NCBI RefSeq assembly: GCF_000247695.1
Contig: NW_004624882.1
Span: forward strand, 2,274,985-2,338,984
Origin: Heterocephalus glaber
Lineage: Eukaryota > Chordata > Mammalia > Rodentia > Bathyergidae
Length of the DNA stretch: 64,000 nt
Direction of reading: 5' to 3'
Shown here: piece after piece, positions 10,689 through 21,765 of the stretch
How the letters are laid out: the number at the start of each line of letters is the position of its first letter
Numbering within the stretch: position 1 is the first letter of the stretch
The notes under the pieces: model-generated
What the model was told of the DNA's origin: nothing
The model's input: the letters and a program-made list of their open reading frames with translations, nothing else
Database searches by the model: none
Made by a program: the position numbers and the translations under genes

Positions 10689-10892
10689 CAGGGTTTTTAA
10701 ACCTTGGCACTATAACCTTTGGTGCTAGATAATTCTTCGTCATGTGACTCTCCTGTTCATTGTCGGATGCCTCTGCCCACTAGATGCCAGCAGCACTGCC
10801 TCCCTTCCCCCAAGTTATGACAACCAAAGATGTCTTCCAAAAACTGCTTAATGCTACCAAAAGGACAATTTCACCCCGACTGAAAACCACTG
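10689..10892 (+). mobile_element. MER20 (hAT-Charlie MITE)
   Basis: The left end CAGGGTTTTTAAACCTTGGC and the right end GAAAACCACTG are inverted repeats. Internal landmarks are GGTGCTAGATAATTCTTCGT, CCACTAGATGCCAGCAGCAC and GTTATGACAACCAAAGATGTC. The flanks TTTTAGAG and ACCTAGAG share TAGAG, compatible with an 8-bp hAT duplication. MER20 copies are known as progesterone-responsive regulatory elements in primate decidua. That function is not shown here. Confidence 0.8.
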
Positions 10893-11261
10893 ACCTAGAG
10901 TAATACAAAGCAAATTTGACTCCTCAGCTCTCACTCTCCCAGGTCATCACCTACACTGAGCATTTCCACCTTACAGTGAAAATTCACAGGCGTGGACATT
11001 GTCTCCTTCAACACTTTGAACTTTTGTTTTTGACATTCCTCTAACTCTCCAAGTTTCTTTTGAACTTGCTAAATATCCCTTGCAGGAGGTTTTAATTTGG
11101 AAGATTTTTATGAACAATTCTTTGCTTTGAATAGCACTCATCATACAATCACTGATGATATATGCTACTATTCACTACAGTTTCTACCAAAAGACTGGGG
11201 AAAGCATGACTACTCCTGTTACTGAAAACTGACTGAATATGTTGAAACATGTTTTTATTGT

Positions 11262-11349
11262 GTGTGTTTTTTTGGTACTGGGGATCGAACTCGGGTCCTT
11301 GCACTTACAGGGCAGGCAGCGGAACCACTGAGCTAAATCCCCGGCCCCC
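11262..11349 (-). mobile_element. Young ID-type SINE, antisense
   Basis: The reverse complement reads GGGCCGGGGATTTAGCTCAG, GGTTCCGCTGCCTGCC and GAGTTCGATCCCC, with a T-rich tail on the left side. AAACATG lies on both flanks (11245-11251 and 11351-11357), giving a target duplication with T-rich extension. Confidence 0.88.
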
Positions 11350-11357
11350 AAAACATG

Positions 11358-12529
11358 CTTTTTTGTATTCACTCCTCATCTTTCCAATCCTCATATAAAT
11401 CACTATGACAATTGGTGCTACTGTTTTATAGTTTTTCACCTCTGGGGAGATTGCATTGTATATCAACCTATTTCTTTTAAGAATGCTGCATGGTAGCATT
11501 TGTTATGTGCATTCATTATCTAACATTATGGTAGGTATTTTATAGACACTATCTATAGTCCACCAAAATCCATCCATAGATACATTATTGATGTTTGTAA
11601 AAGTATCCTAGAAAATGAGATGCTCAGTGGATATAAAAAGAGTAATGCTAGGCACTCCATTTAAGAAAGGAATGTCTATCTTCAAAACATAGCTTTTATT
11701 CCTCATTCTTTTGCTTTGTTTCAGCTAACATTCCATCTTTCTTATCTCTAGTAAGTCAATGTCTAGCTCCAACTTGAGTTTTGTTTTCCTTTTCTTTTTG
11801 CTCCTTACTAGTGCTTGTTAATGGATGCTTTCTCCAACAACTTTCATAAACATTTGTTTTAGAATGGTCAGATACCTCTGGTAACAAAGGGACTGTTATA
11901 TGTTTGTGGTCCATTATCATTCTCAGATTTGCCATAGAAAATATATTCCGTTCCATGTGTCTGCTATATCAATTGATGCTGGATATGCAGAGCTTCCAAC
12001 CAGTTAGCTCAAAATGAGACTTTCCAAGTTGATGGTCAATATCAACAAAATCTAAAATAATTAGAAGTGGACCTCAAGCACCAACATGTCTATGTAGGGG
12101 AAGTCTCATTTGCAGGTTTACTCTGTCATCTTTACTATGGGTGTTCCCTTTCTTATTGTGAGGTATGGCACTAATAACAGTGATGCTGACCTGAAGAAGA
12201 ACTGCGAAAGATGCTGCAATGTAGATACTCACTTTTCTGGAAAGCTTGTCCTTTTGAGCTCATCTAGAAGGCATGGCATTCTCCTGCATGGTACCAGTGT
12301 GCCTCATGAAGTATGGAAAGTGTTTTATGACTTTATAAGCCAGACTTGCTTTTACCCTTACCACAGTAGCAGAGAAAGAGGGAGAGGGAGAGAGAGGGAG
12401 AAACTGGGGTCCTAATATTTATAACAATTCTCATTTGATCTGTAACAAATTTTCATTTGCCAGATGATAAATGTGAGGCTCAGAATGGTTAGAAGCAGAA
12501 ATGAGCAAATAGAATGAGGTAACCTGAAT
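11358..12529. other. Unannotated sequence
   Basis: No repeat is recognised. A 101-codon ORF at 12110-12415 ends in an Arg/Glu low-complexity run encoded by a GA-rich tract (12370-12400), and no protein family is recognised. A 66-codon ORF on the minus strand is also unconvincing. Confidence 0.35.
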
Positions 12530-12777
12530 TCTAAGATTCCCCAAGATTCTTGCTCCTCCCATTATCCACGCCCTCTCTTGTCCTCTTGCAGTGTGTGTAA
12601 GTATGACCTGTGAATGTGATGTGAGAGGCACTCTCATGATTAGGGTGCATTATACAACAAGTGGGATGAGATTCTGCAAATGCATTAAAGTCCCTAATTA
12701 GTTGTCATTAAGTTAATTAAAAGGGAGATTGCCTGGGGTGGGTCTGATGTAAAGAAGTGAGTCCTTTAAACGATAGT
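12530..12777 (+). mobile_element. MLT1-type LTR, 5' portion
   Basis: Sense LTR sequence with CATGATTAGGGTGCATTATA and CTAATTAGTTGTCATTAAGT, then AAAAGGGAGATTGCCTGGG, all typical of MLT1 LTRs. It breaks off near GAGTCCTTTAAA and resumes after an L1M insertion at about 14484. The exact start is not resolved. Confidence 0.6.
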
Positions 12778-13618
12778 CTATGAAAAAAATAATATATACA
12801 CAAATCTTATGGCTTTCATAAAAATTCACTCAAAATAGATCAGATACCAATGCATACATGTAAAAGTATAAAACTCTTAGGAGATAACATGGAAAATCCA
12901 GAATACTTTAGGTTTGCAAGGACTTTTAGATATGACACTATAGGCATAATCCGTGACAGAAGGAATTGATAAATTGGAACTTATTAAAATTAAATTTTTA
13001 TTCTATAAAAGATGCTAAAAGAGAATAAAAAGACAAGCTACTGCTGGCAGAAAGTATTTGCCAAAGACATATTTGATAAAGAATCTCTGTACGATACATA
13101 CAAAGAACTCTTCAAACTCAACAATAACAAAACAACTCAATTAAAAGATGGGCCAGAAACTTTAACAGACACTTCACCAGAGAAAATATATAGATGGCAA
13201 ACAAACATACAAAAAGATGTTCCACATCATATGTCAACAAGGAAATGCAAATCAAAACATCAATGAGTGACCATCACATATATATCAGAATGGCCACAAT
13301 TCAGAGCACCCACAACATCAAATCTTGACAAGGCCCTGTAGCAACAAGAAAACCATTCATTGCTGGTGGTAATCCCAAATAATGCAGCCACTTTGGAAGA
13401 CAGTTTGGCAGTTTCTTACAAAACTAAACTTATTCTTAACATATGATCCAGCAAGTACACTCTTCGGTTCTCACCTAAATCAGCAGAAAATTTACATCTA
13501 CACAAAAACCTGCACAGAGATGTTTGTAGGAGATTTATTCATAACTGCCCAAACTTGGAAGTAAGCAAGCTATCCTTCAGTAAATGAACAAATAAATAAA
13601 TAAACTATGGTACATTTA

Positions 13619-13712
13619 TTTATTTATTTATTTATTTTTGGTATGGGGATCGAACTAGGGACCTTGAGCTTGTGAGGCAGGGGCCAGAACCACTGAGCTA
13701 AATCCCCGGCCC
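13619..13712 (-). mobile_element. Young ID-type SINE, antisense, with (TTTA)n tail
   Basis: On the plus strand a (TTTA)n tail leads into TTTTTGGTATGGGGATCGAA and ends AGCTAAATCCCCGGCCC. A perfect 17-bp target duplication AAACTATGGTACATTTA lies at 13602-13618 and 13713-13729. The host is an L1M 3' region, and host sequence continues without loss across the insertion. Confidence 0.95.
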
Positions 13713-14004
13713 AAACTATGGTACATTTAGACAATGGGATATTATTTAGCATTAATAAATGAGTTATCAAGCCAAGAAAAGACAAAGAGGAAACATAAAT
13801 ACATATTATTAAATAAAAGAAGCCAATTTGAAATAGTTACATATTATATAATTGTAACTATATTAGATTGTGGAAAAGTCAAAACTATGGAGATAGTAAA
13901 AAGATCAATAAAAGTCAAAAATACGGAGACAGTAAAAATATAGTGAAAAGATCAGTCAGAAAAAGGAAAGGATGCGTGATAAAGCACAGAAGATTATTTT
14001 CTCA

Positions 14005-14178
14005 GCATTCAGGATTGAACCAGGGCCTTCACACTAAGCTATATCTTTAGCCCTTTTTAATTATTTATTTTGAGACAGGGTATCTCCAAGTTAGCCAGAT
14101 GGGAGTCAAATTTGCAATTCTGCTGCCTCAGTAACCCAAAGTGCTGGGATTACAGGCATGTGCCACCGTACTTGGCCA
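14005..14178 (-). mobile_element. B1-dID dimeric SINE, antisense
   Basis: The plus strand shows the truncated ID part (GGATTGAACCAGGGCCTTCA, AAGCTATATCTTTAGCCC). The antisense B1 part follows: TTTTGAGACAGGGTATCTCC, CTGCCTCAGTAACCCAAAGT, GGATTACAGGCATGTGCCACC. Such 7SL/tRNA dimers are characteristic of several non-murid rodent families. Confidence 0.85.
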
Positions 14179-14483
14179 CGGAGCATTTTTAGAACAGTAA
14201 AACTCTAGTGGTGGTTATGTGTCCTTGTACATTTGTTCAAATCCATAAAACACAACAAGAAGAGTAGATGCTAATGTAAACTATAGTCTTTGCGTGATGA
14301 TGATGTGTTAGTGTAGGTTCACCAACTGTAACAAATATCCCACTCTGGTGGGGATGCTGGTATAAGGGAAGTTGGAGGAGTAGAGATTGTATGGGAAATC
14401 TCTGTTCCTTCTTCTCAATTTTGCTGTGAAACTAAGATGGTTTGTATTTTTGAAAAGTGTATTGAAATAAACAAAAAGTGTAT

Positions 14484-14864
14484 TATCTCTGCATATTTTA
14501 CACAGAGGGATCTAGAGTTCAGAGCAATTCTGCTGCCTTGGAAGGAGTTACCTCCTGGTTTGTGAAAAAGTCAAGAGGCAAGGAACTGCAGAGCGGGCTA
14601 GGAGCAGACAGCCCCTCTCAGCTGACAGACCATAAGAAAGCAAGGACTTCAATCCTTTGACTGCACAGGAAATTGGAATTCTGCTGACAACCACAGGAGC
14701 TCGGAAATGGGCTCAGCCTGGCTGGCATCTTACTTTCAAGCTTCAGATCCTGAGAACAGCACTGAGCTAAGCCATGCATGGACTTTTAACTCCAATAAAT
14801 TGTATTTATTTTTAAGGCACTAAGTCTGTAGCACTTTGTTATGCACCAAATGAAAACTAATACA
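14484..14864 (+). mobile_element. MLT1-type LTR, 3' portion
   Basis: It resumes the LTR broken at 12777, with GGGATCTAGAGTTCAGAGCA, AGCTAAGCCATGCATGGAC and TTAAGGCACTAAGTCTGTAG, and ends GAAAACTAATACA, the normal MLT1 3' terminus. The two halves are complementary in content, showing that the L1M inserted into an existing LTR. Confidence 0.75.
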
Positions 14865-15315
14865 TTCTTAGTGTTGGGATATAAAATTCAGTAGTCGGCA
14901 ACAGAGGGAGACTAATGACCTATTTAATAAGCTTTCTTCTTTCATCTTATGTGAACCTCAAAGATGTTTATATATTTAAATGCCAGACAAGAGAACTTTC
15001 AATGGTTTATAAGCAAATGATTCCCTTGTATTAATAATTCACTGATCATTTATCAGAAGCAGTTTCGTCTGTATAGATATTAGTTTTACTAATACTTCTT
15101 TTCACTAGGAAAATAAAACACGGTTTAGTTCAAGCTATTCATTTGGTATCAATACACGCATTATAAAACCCAAAATACAAGAAGCATGGGCTGAGATATT
15201 TGTTTAGCTTTTTAAAATTAGGACCATCTTTCTTATTTGTTGTTTATCTTTATATTTGTACCCTAGCAAATCTGTTTTCGGAAAGCAAAGACTGAGGAAT
15301 GAGTGTAGATTTTCA

Positions 15316-15411
15316 TGAAGTTTTTTTTTTCTTTTTGGTACTGGGGATCGAACTCAGGTCCTTGCACTTTTGCAGCAGGCAGTGAAACCACTGAGCTAAA
15401 TCCCTGGCCCA
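15316..15411 (-). mobile_element. Young ID-type SINE, antisense
   Basis: A T-rich tail leads to TTTTTGGTACTGGGGATCGA, CCTTGCACTTTTGCAGCAGG and GAGCTAAATCCCTGGCCC. The flanks show a short AAGTTTTT-type duplication. It matches the young subfamily, with a shortened GCAGTGAAACCACTG block. Confidence 0.88.
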
Positions 15412-16611
15412 TCATTAAGTTTTTGCTGAACATTCTGTCATACTCTGTGTAACAGGAGGGATTGTTTCAGGTTGATTCCAGTTTTCCTCACACAGATTTC
15501 TCATACACATCGGATGATTGCATCAAACATCTATGTGGTTGAGGAAATTATAGTTTCCCACAATTCAAGATGTGAAGATTGTCTCTTACAATAGATAAAA
15601 AAATCTATTGGGTTGATATAAAAACAGATTGAGTTAACTTTGAGGACCTAAAAGTAATAATCCATCTTAAAAGGCTTAACCATAAGTAATTTAAGTCTTT
15701 TGATATGAATTCCCAAAGTAGCAATGAACTCTAGATTAGAATTAGTCAGTTGTGTTAGAAGTAAACAAGCTTCACAGAACTAAGTCAAAAGGAAGTAGAA
15801 TCCTAACTAATATAAGAGGCTACAAAAATTTCATCTTTCTAACAGTTAAATAAGCTGCCATAGGAGATAATGACAGCTACTAAGGACAATCATACAGAGG
15901 TTGGAAGATCACTGGTTTAGAAAGGTATAGAGCGAATCCCCACACTACAGGAAAGAGGGAAACTTAATATTCAATAGAAGTACCATTTTCATTCTAACAG
16001 TTCTCATTGGAACATGATTTATGACATATATTATTACATATATGTCTATATGAACATTCTGTATTACAGGAAAAATAATGCCTTTTTCCGTGTTAGATAT
16101 TATGCACTCTCTCTGATAACAAAGGGGAGTTGAAAGCCTATTCCTAGCCATTCATACATGGGAGACCAGTTAAGGAGGGAAAGAGAATAACTTGTTGGAT
16201 GATAGGAAATAATAGCATATGCATAACTTTATCAGCCACCACTTTCTGCACAAATGTATTGGGCAGCAATATAAAGTAATATGATCTTATTCTCCTAGAA
16301 CCAGTTATTTCTTCAGATAATGTTCACATTTTTCAGTTAACTTAATATCTAGCTCTCTTATTATATTGTAAACTCCATGACTCAGGGGGCATATTAAGTC
16401 TTTATCACAATCTCTAGTACTTAAAAAAAAACCTTGGTGATATATAAAAATGTATTATGCAGGTGCATTAATAAGCAGGCAAATCCTTAACATCCTCTTC
16501 AGGACCTGCCTAAGACCTCATTCCTCTCTCAAGGCAAGAGATGCTGGTGGCTTGGTCTACTCTATATTCAGGGAGATAGATGCAGAGACATCTCTGTCAT
16601 ATTTTGGACAT
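15412..16611. other. Unannotated sequence
   Basis: About 1.2 kb without a recognised repeat or gene. Confidence 0.4.
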
Positions 16612-16626
16612 AAAAACTATTGAACT

Positions 16627-16768
16627 GGTGGAGGGCATGAAGGGGGGGCTAGGAATGGGGAAAAAATAAGAACCAAGATGAATTATGTAAAGGTACAATT
16701 CCCAATGAGAAATGTAATTGTGTTGTATACCTACAATGTACCAATAAAAGAATTTAATACAAGAAAAA
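16627..16768 (+). mobile_element. Severely 5'-truncated L1 3'UTR insertion
   Basis: A 142-bp L1 tail starts in the G-rich polypurine part of the 3'UTR (GGTGGAGGGCATGAAGGGGG). It continues through AAAGGTACAATTCCCAATGA and ends with ATGTACCAATAAAAG plus an A-rich tail. It is flanked by a perfect 15-bp duplication AAAAACTATTGAACT (16612-16626 and 16769-16783). This is a recent, classic target-primed insertion. Confidence 0.92.
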
Positions 16769-16896
16769 AAAAACTATTGAACTATCAAATGGGTTGTTGT
16801 AAAGGATGAAGAAGAGCGAGCTAAGGAAGACTAACTTGAGTAACCAAGTGAATGGTTTATGGATATGGAGACCAATGGGTGATGAATAAGACTTGT

Positions 16897-17515
16897 TTTA
16901 GTTATCTAATACTGTATAACAAATTACCCCCAAACTTAGCAGGTTAAAACAACACTTATCTCATAGTTTCTGTGGGCCAGGCATCCAATGTAGCTTGCCT
17001 GGATCTTCTCTGTTTCAGGGTCGCTAATAAAAGTTCAGTCCGGGTTTGGGCAGTGGCTATAGTCAGCACAGGGCTCAAATGTGGCAGGACCCACTTCCAA
17101 GTTTACACTCATAGAAATATAAGCAGAATCCAGTGGTTTTTTTCTTAATTTTTTAATTTTAATTTTTTAAAATTGAAAGATGACATTGCATGCTTTTATC
17201 ATGTACAATATCATATTCTTACTCTGTTCCTTGCCATGTGGGCCTCTTCATCAGGCAGCTCACAACATGCTGAATGGCTTCATTACAGTGAATAAGTAAG
17301 GAGAGCCAGAAAGAATCCACACAAGATGGAAGGCAGTCTTCTCCAATCTAATCTTGGAAGTGATATCTCATCACTTTTGTGGTACTCTATTTATTAAAAG
17401 CGAGTCACTAGATTCAGGCCACATTCAAGAGAAGATTCCACAAAGATGTGACACAGATGTGAATATCTGGAGGCCAGATCATTGGTAGCTATTTTAGAAA
17501 CTGTCTACTACAGGT
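16897..17515 (-). mobile_element. LTR remnant (MLT1-like), antisense
   Basis: The plus strand starts TGTTTTAGTTATCTAATACTG and follows with ACAAATTACCCCCAAACTTA, TTTCTGTGGGCCAGGCATC and GCCATGTGGGCCTCTTCATC. This is a common ancient mammalian LTR-type repeat read antisense. An L1-like AT-rich segment (about 17140-17215) interrupts it. Family assignment is tentative. Confidence 0.5.
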
Positions 17516-17686
17516 TTAGACAGAAAAATTGAGAGTTGCTTTTTTTTCCTTACATGTCTTTAGTTTGACTTTGAATGGTCTTTGAGATATCTAAGAAAAG
17601 ATAACAAGTAGGCACATGTCATGATTCATGAGTGTGAATGTAAGAAGGGAGGTATGGACAACATTACTTTGAGGATTGTTAGTATC

Positions 17687-17797
17687 TATTGATTGATTGA
17701 TTGATTGATTGACTGATTCACTGCAGCAGTGCGTATGGAAACCAGGACCTCACACATATTTAGCAAGTGCTTTACCATTGAGCTACCTCTAGTCCCG
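17687..17797 (-). repeat. (TTGA)n microsatellite tail plus diverged ID SINE, antisense
   Basis: TTGA repeats at 17687-17718 lead into GGAAACCAGGACCTCACACA, CAAGTGCTTTACCATTGAGC and TACCTCTAGTCCC, a diverged antisense ID unit. The tetranucleotide is the expanded SINE tail. Confidence 0.7.
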
Positions 17798-17816
17798 TCA
17801 AAAGTTGCGGGAACAC

Positions 17817-18020
17817 ATGAGACCATCCAGGAAGAAGGAGGGGAGGGAGAGGAAGAAGAAGCAGAGGGAGGGTCAGGGGTGGGGGAGAGAGGGGGAGAGA
17901 GAGAGAGAGAGGGAATCTCAACGTTTTTTAGGTGAAAAAGAAGAGGACAAGAAGGGAAGAAATATACAGAAGAAGCAGCTAGAGGGGAAGGAAAAAAAAC
18001 AAGACTCATTGAGATTGCAG
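17817..18020 (+). repeat. Purine-rich (GA)n tract
   Basis: Nearly uninterrupted purines from about 17828 to 17910, including GGGGGAGAGAGAGAGAGAGA, continue patchily to 18000. The long ORFs called across this tract on both strands (Lys/Glu/Arg-rich or Ser/Pro-rich) are low-complexity artefacts. Confidence 0.8.
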
Positions 18021-18129
18021 AACTAAGAAAGAAAACTGTAAAAGAATAAAGGATCGTCAAATACAGAAAATGTTGCAAAGAGGTAGAATAAAGTGAAGAC
18101 AGTAACATTTTTGCTTTTAAAAATAAAAA

Positions 18130-18600
18130 AATATGGAAATATATATGCATCAGCAGTTGTGGTATATATATTTATGTAATAATACCATGAGAAAATAAAA
18201 TGAATAAAAAAGCACATAACTCCTACCAACATGGAAAAATCTCAAAAGTATAATATTGAGTTTAAAAAGCCATTGTACAAAGATAGATATGATTTAAAAA
18301 TTAAAAATATAAAACTAAGTATATATTGGCATAGGTCTATTTGTATATAGGAACAATGAAAAATCAAACATAAGAATTTTTAAAAATTCATGAAAGCAAT
18401 GACATCTGGGAAGGAGGAGGGGAGTGTGACCAGGGAAAAGTATATAACAGACGTTACTTCCTCTGTAATGTACTATTCCCTTAAAAAACCTGAAGCAAAT
18501 ATCAAATACACGTGGGTTTTCCTGGTATTATTTTCTCTTTGGTCTATAAGTTTGAAATATTTCATAGTGAAAGTTTTAAATAAACAAAAGTTGACAAGAT
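18130..18600 (+). mobile_element. Old L1M 3'UTR fragment
   Basis: Landmarks of old L1 3'UTRs are present in sense: CAAAAGTATAATATTGAGTTT, GACATCTGGGAAGGAGGAGG and TATAAGTTTGAAATATTTCA, ending GTTTTAAATAAACAAAAG. It is well diverged and the boundaries are approximate. Confidence 0.5.
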
Positions 18601-18660
18601 CTAGTAACTTTTTCAAGGATAGTTTTAATAGAGTAGGCTACAATGGGCTAAAAAGGAGTT

Positions 18661-18735
18661 GATTTCACCCTCTATGTAACCCTAGAGAAGTTATTAAACT
18701 TCTCTAAACCTCAGTTTTCTCATCTGTAAAATGGA
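18661..18735 (+). repeat. MIR core fragment
   Basis: TAAACTTCTCTAAACCTCAG and TTTTCTCATCTGTAAAATGG are the conserved MIR core and 3' part. Confidence 0.75.
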
Positions 18736-19580
18736 TTGTCTGTGTGTATATATAAATGTATGTCTGAGGGCACATGCATGACTTATATGCATACATAAAC
18801 ACACACATGAATAATTGCAGGGAATAGGGAATACACAAATAATAGCTATAATTGGACCTTCATAGGTAGGGCTGAAAAAAAAGATAATCTGTCAGAGCTT
18901 ACCAAGAGTATAGATTACAGGTAAAAAAAAAAAAATGAAAATGAAAGAGGAAAGAGGAAAGAAAATGCAGAGAATTCTGCCAAATGGTATTCAGATCTGT
19001 TGGGATTCATACAAAGAAAGTAGAAGCGAAAGACTTTCAGAAGTCAGCCAAGTTTTGTGGCTTGATTGTAGTGAGTAGTGACTTTCAAAAGAAAGCAGTC
19101 TCCCAGTCCTATTCTTTCTACCACTGACCTTCAAAAAAAAAAAAAAAGAAGAAAAGAGAAAAAGAGAGAGTGGGTATGTCTTCAGCATCTGGTTAAGAAA
19201 ACTAGATGGGGGCAAGGACAGAAACAGGATAATAGCTGCAGGTGACTCAGACGGGAAAGGCAAATTAAGCTCAGAGACCCTGAACAGAAACTTAAAGAGA
19301 ATTGGGGCTAAAAATGAGGAATGGAGCAGAATTCCTGGAGGTAGAAGAGGGAGCATAAAGACCTGAGAATCTTCCAAAGTGCTTGTGTCTATTACTGGTA
19401 GAGAGACATCTAACAATTGTCCTTCAAGTTCCTCTTATGTACCAGGCACAGTTCTGGCACTGAGAAGATATGAGTGAAGAAAAAAGTCCATGACTTCATG
19501 ATAGTTATACTCTAAGGGAAGGAGGCAGATAAAAAATAGTCAGAAAAATTGTAAACAGTGGTAATTTAGAAAAATTAAGT
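18736..19580. other. Mostly unannotated; weak L2/MIR-like fragment at 19410-19560
   Basis: A stretch with TATGTACCAGGCACAGTTCT and GACTTCATGATAGTTATACT resembles the ancient repeat tail seen in L2/MIR-type sequences. Poly-A tracts occur near 18921 and 19133. No gene is seen. Confidence 0.4.
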
Positions 19581-20543
19581 ACACTAATTTCCACAGTGAT
19601 TGTACTAGTTTATATTTCCACCAACAATGTAGAAAGGTTTCCCCTAACCTAGCCAGCATTTGTTACTATTTGATTTCTTTTTCTAGTAAGACAGAATCTC
19701 AGTATTGTTTTAATTTTCATTTCTCTAGTGACTACAGATGTTGAACATTTCTCATGTATGTACTGGCCATTTGTACTTGTTCTGAGAAGTGTCTATTCAT
19801 TTCAGTGTACCATTTTTTTATTGTGTCTTTTATTTGAGGTGGTCTAAATTTTGAGTTCTTTATGTATTTTAGATGCTAGTCCTCTGCCTGAAGAATAGCT
19901 GGCAAGATTTTTTTTGTTTTTTGCGTTTTGTAGGTTGTCTCTTCACTCTGTTAGTTTTTTCCTTCTCTGCAAAGAAGCCTAAAAACTAAACCTAGAAATT
20001 CCATTTGACTAAGCTACTCCCTTTCTAGGAATCTTTCTGAAAGAGTTAAAGATATCATATTACTGTGATACATGCATATCCATGTTGATAGCAGCACTAT
20101 TCATAATAGCTACATCTTTAAAGTGGTGCATACATCCACAATAGATGAATGGATAAAGAAAATGTACTATTTATATATAAGGGAGTACTGCTCTGCCATA
20201 AAGAAAGATAAATTTAAGTCCTTTACTAGGAAATGGATACATCTTGAAACCATAATGTTAAGAGAAATAAATGAGACACACAGGCTTACATATCTCATGG
20301 ATTCTCTTGTATGAGAAACCCAAAATATAAATAAATTAAAGCACAAAATAAAAGATAGATAATAGGAAAGAGGGAGATAAATCTTTTGCAAAAGGAAAAG
20401 GACCCAAGAGATGGAGTGAGGGGGAGGAAGGAAAGGAGGAGGGGATGAAAAAATGAATTAAGATGTGTTAAGGACATGTACCAACTCCCCATGAAAAATG
20501 TAATCATTCTGTACTGCAAACATGTACTAATAACAAGTATTTC
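19581..20543 (+). mobile_element. 5'-inverted (twin-primed) L1 insertion
   Basis: Positions 19581-19980 are L1 ORF2 in reverse orientation. The rest, 19981-20543, is L1 in sense from ORF2 (AAAAACTAAACCTAGAAATT) through the C-terminus, a G-rich 3'UTR segment near 20420 and the terminal TGTACTGCAAACATGTACTA. Against the sense L1 copy at 59505-60675, the two arms are nearly contiguous parts of the element, with only about 15 bases missing between them. This is the structure expected from twin priming during reverse transcription. Confidence 0.85.
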
Positions 20544-20711
20544 GAAAAGGAAGAAAAAAAGCTAATGAACACTATGGAAAGGATTGCAAATTACAAATGC
20601 AGTGAGCAGGGCAAGCTTACTGATGAGGTTCTATGTGCCATGCACAGAGGTGAGAGTCCAGGAGATGATGGGCGAGTGGGGAGCGCGAACTTCTTGGGAC
20701 CTGCAGAGCGG

Positions 20712-21042
20712 CTCTTTCTGTTTGGACCACCATAACAGAATGCCACAGACCAGATGGGTGACTATCAACAGCAATGCACTGCTCAGTTCTGGAGCCTGGA
20801 AAGTCAAGGCCAAGGCACCAGTAGATTCAAATCTGGTGAAGGCTGCTTCCTGAATAGGCACCTTTTCACTGTGACATCTCATGATAGAGCAATGGAGCTC
20901 TCTGGAGCTCTTTTTATAAGAGCACTAATCTCATTTATGAGGGTGGAACCCTCCCAAATGCCCCACCTCCTAATATCATTACATTGGGGGTTAGGAATTC
21001 AACACAAGAATCCTGGAGGGACACAGGCATTTATCGTATAAC
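20712..21042 (-). mobile_element. MST/THE1-like MaLR LTR, antisense
   Basis: The plus strand contains GGACCACCATAACAGAATGC, AGTTCTGGAGCCTGGAAAGT, AAGGCACCAGTAGATTCAAA and TAAGAGCACTAATCTCATTT, then CATTGGGGGTTAGGAATTCA. These are characteristic of MST/THE1-class LTRs read antisense. Confidence 0.75.
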
Positions 21043-21444
21043 ATGGTGAAAATTAGGATAAAGGACAAAATTAGATTTGTTCTGATGGCTGCAAGTTACA
21101 CTGATAGTGGCAGCAAGGCTCTGGGAGGGGTGCCGGGGAAGGGTATGTGTGTGAGGTGGCATGATCCAGCAACTGTGCAAAGAGCTCCAGAGATCCATCT
21201 CGACTCTGGTTTATAAGGTGTTTGAGATGAATAATCTAATAAAAGCAAGACTGACCCAACTGTTGCTGTCTAACTCTGCTTGAATTGGGAGAAACTGTAA
21301 AGGGTACTGTGATCAGCACAGGAGAGATCTTGGTCTTAAGAGGGATGACTCAGGTGATAGATCATGGCTTTCAGAGCTGTTATGATGCTCATGATGTCTT
21401 GAGCATGACTGAGAGGGCCCAATAAAGTTTGTCCTAGGTTAGCT
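21043..21444. other. Unannotated sequence
   Basis: No recognisable repeat or gene. Confidence 0.4.
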
Positions 21445-21452
21445 TCATGTAG

Positions 21453-21757
21453 ATTTCTACTTTATTGGTGCATGTTTATAATACATGATGATTACATTCA
21501 TTGTGCAGAGTTGGTACATGTACATAACACATCTTATTTCTTTCTTTTCATTCCCTTCCTCTCCTTCCCCCTCCCTCCATCTCTAGATCCCTTCCCTATT
21601 TTGCAAAAGATCTATCTCCCTGCTTCTTATTATATTTTATTTTTCTCTACAATTTATCTACATTTGGGTTTCTCATGTAAGAGTAATCATACAATATTTA
21701 AGCTTGTGTGCCTGATAGAGTATGATCTCAAAGTAGATCAACTTCCTTACAAATGAC
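21453..21757 (-). mobile_element. L1 3' end, antisense, 5'-truncated
   Basis: The reverse complement of the L1 tail is clear. TTTATTGGTGCATGTTTATA mirrors the terminal CACCAATAAA, followed by a pyrimidine-rich block (CCTTCCCCCTCCCTCC) and GGGTTTCTCATGTAAGAGTA. TCATGTAG lies on both flanks (21445-21452 and 21758-21765), a possible target duplication. Confidence 0.82.
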
Positions 21758-21765
21758 TCATGTAG

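Larger units (their letters stand above)
12778..14475 (+). mobile_element. L1M element: ORF2 C-terminus plus 3'UTR, pseudogenised
   Basis: The sequence follows the 3' end of L1 ORF2. Landmarks include AAACTTTAACAGACACTTC, AAATGCAAATCAAAACATCAA and TATTCATAACTGCCCAAACTTGG. The 3'UTR follows with GGTTATGTGTCCTTGTACAT and GGAAATCTCTGTTCCTTCTTC. Frames are broken. Two SINEs interrupt it (13619-13712 and 14005-14178). It lies inside an MLT1 LTR whose two halves flank it. Confidence 0.8.

Noticed and set aside
17686..18150. Minus-strand ORF of 154 codons, Ser/Pro/Phe-rich, ending in INQS repeats
   Set aside because: It is the translation of a pyrimidine (antisense GA) tract plus the (TTGA)n microsatellite; no real gene features.
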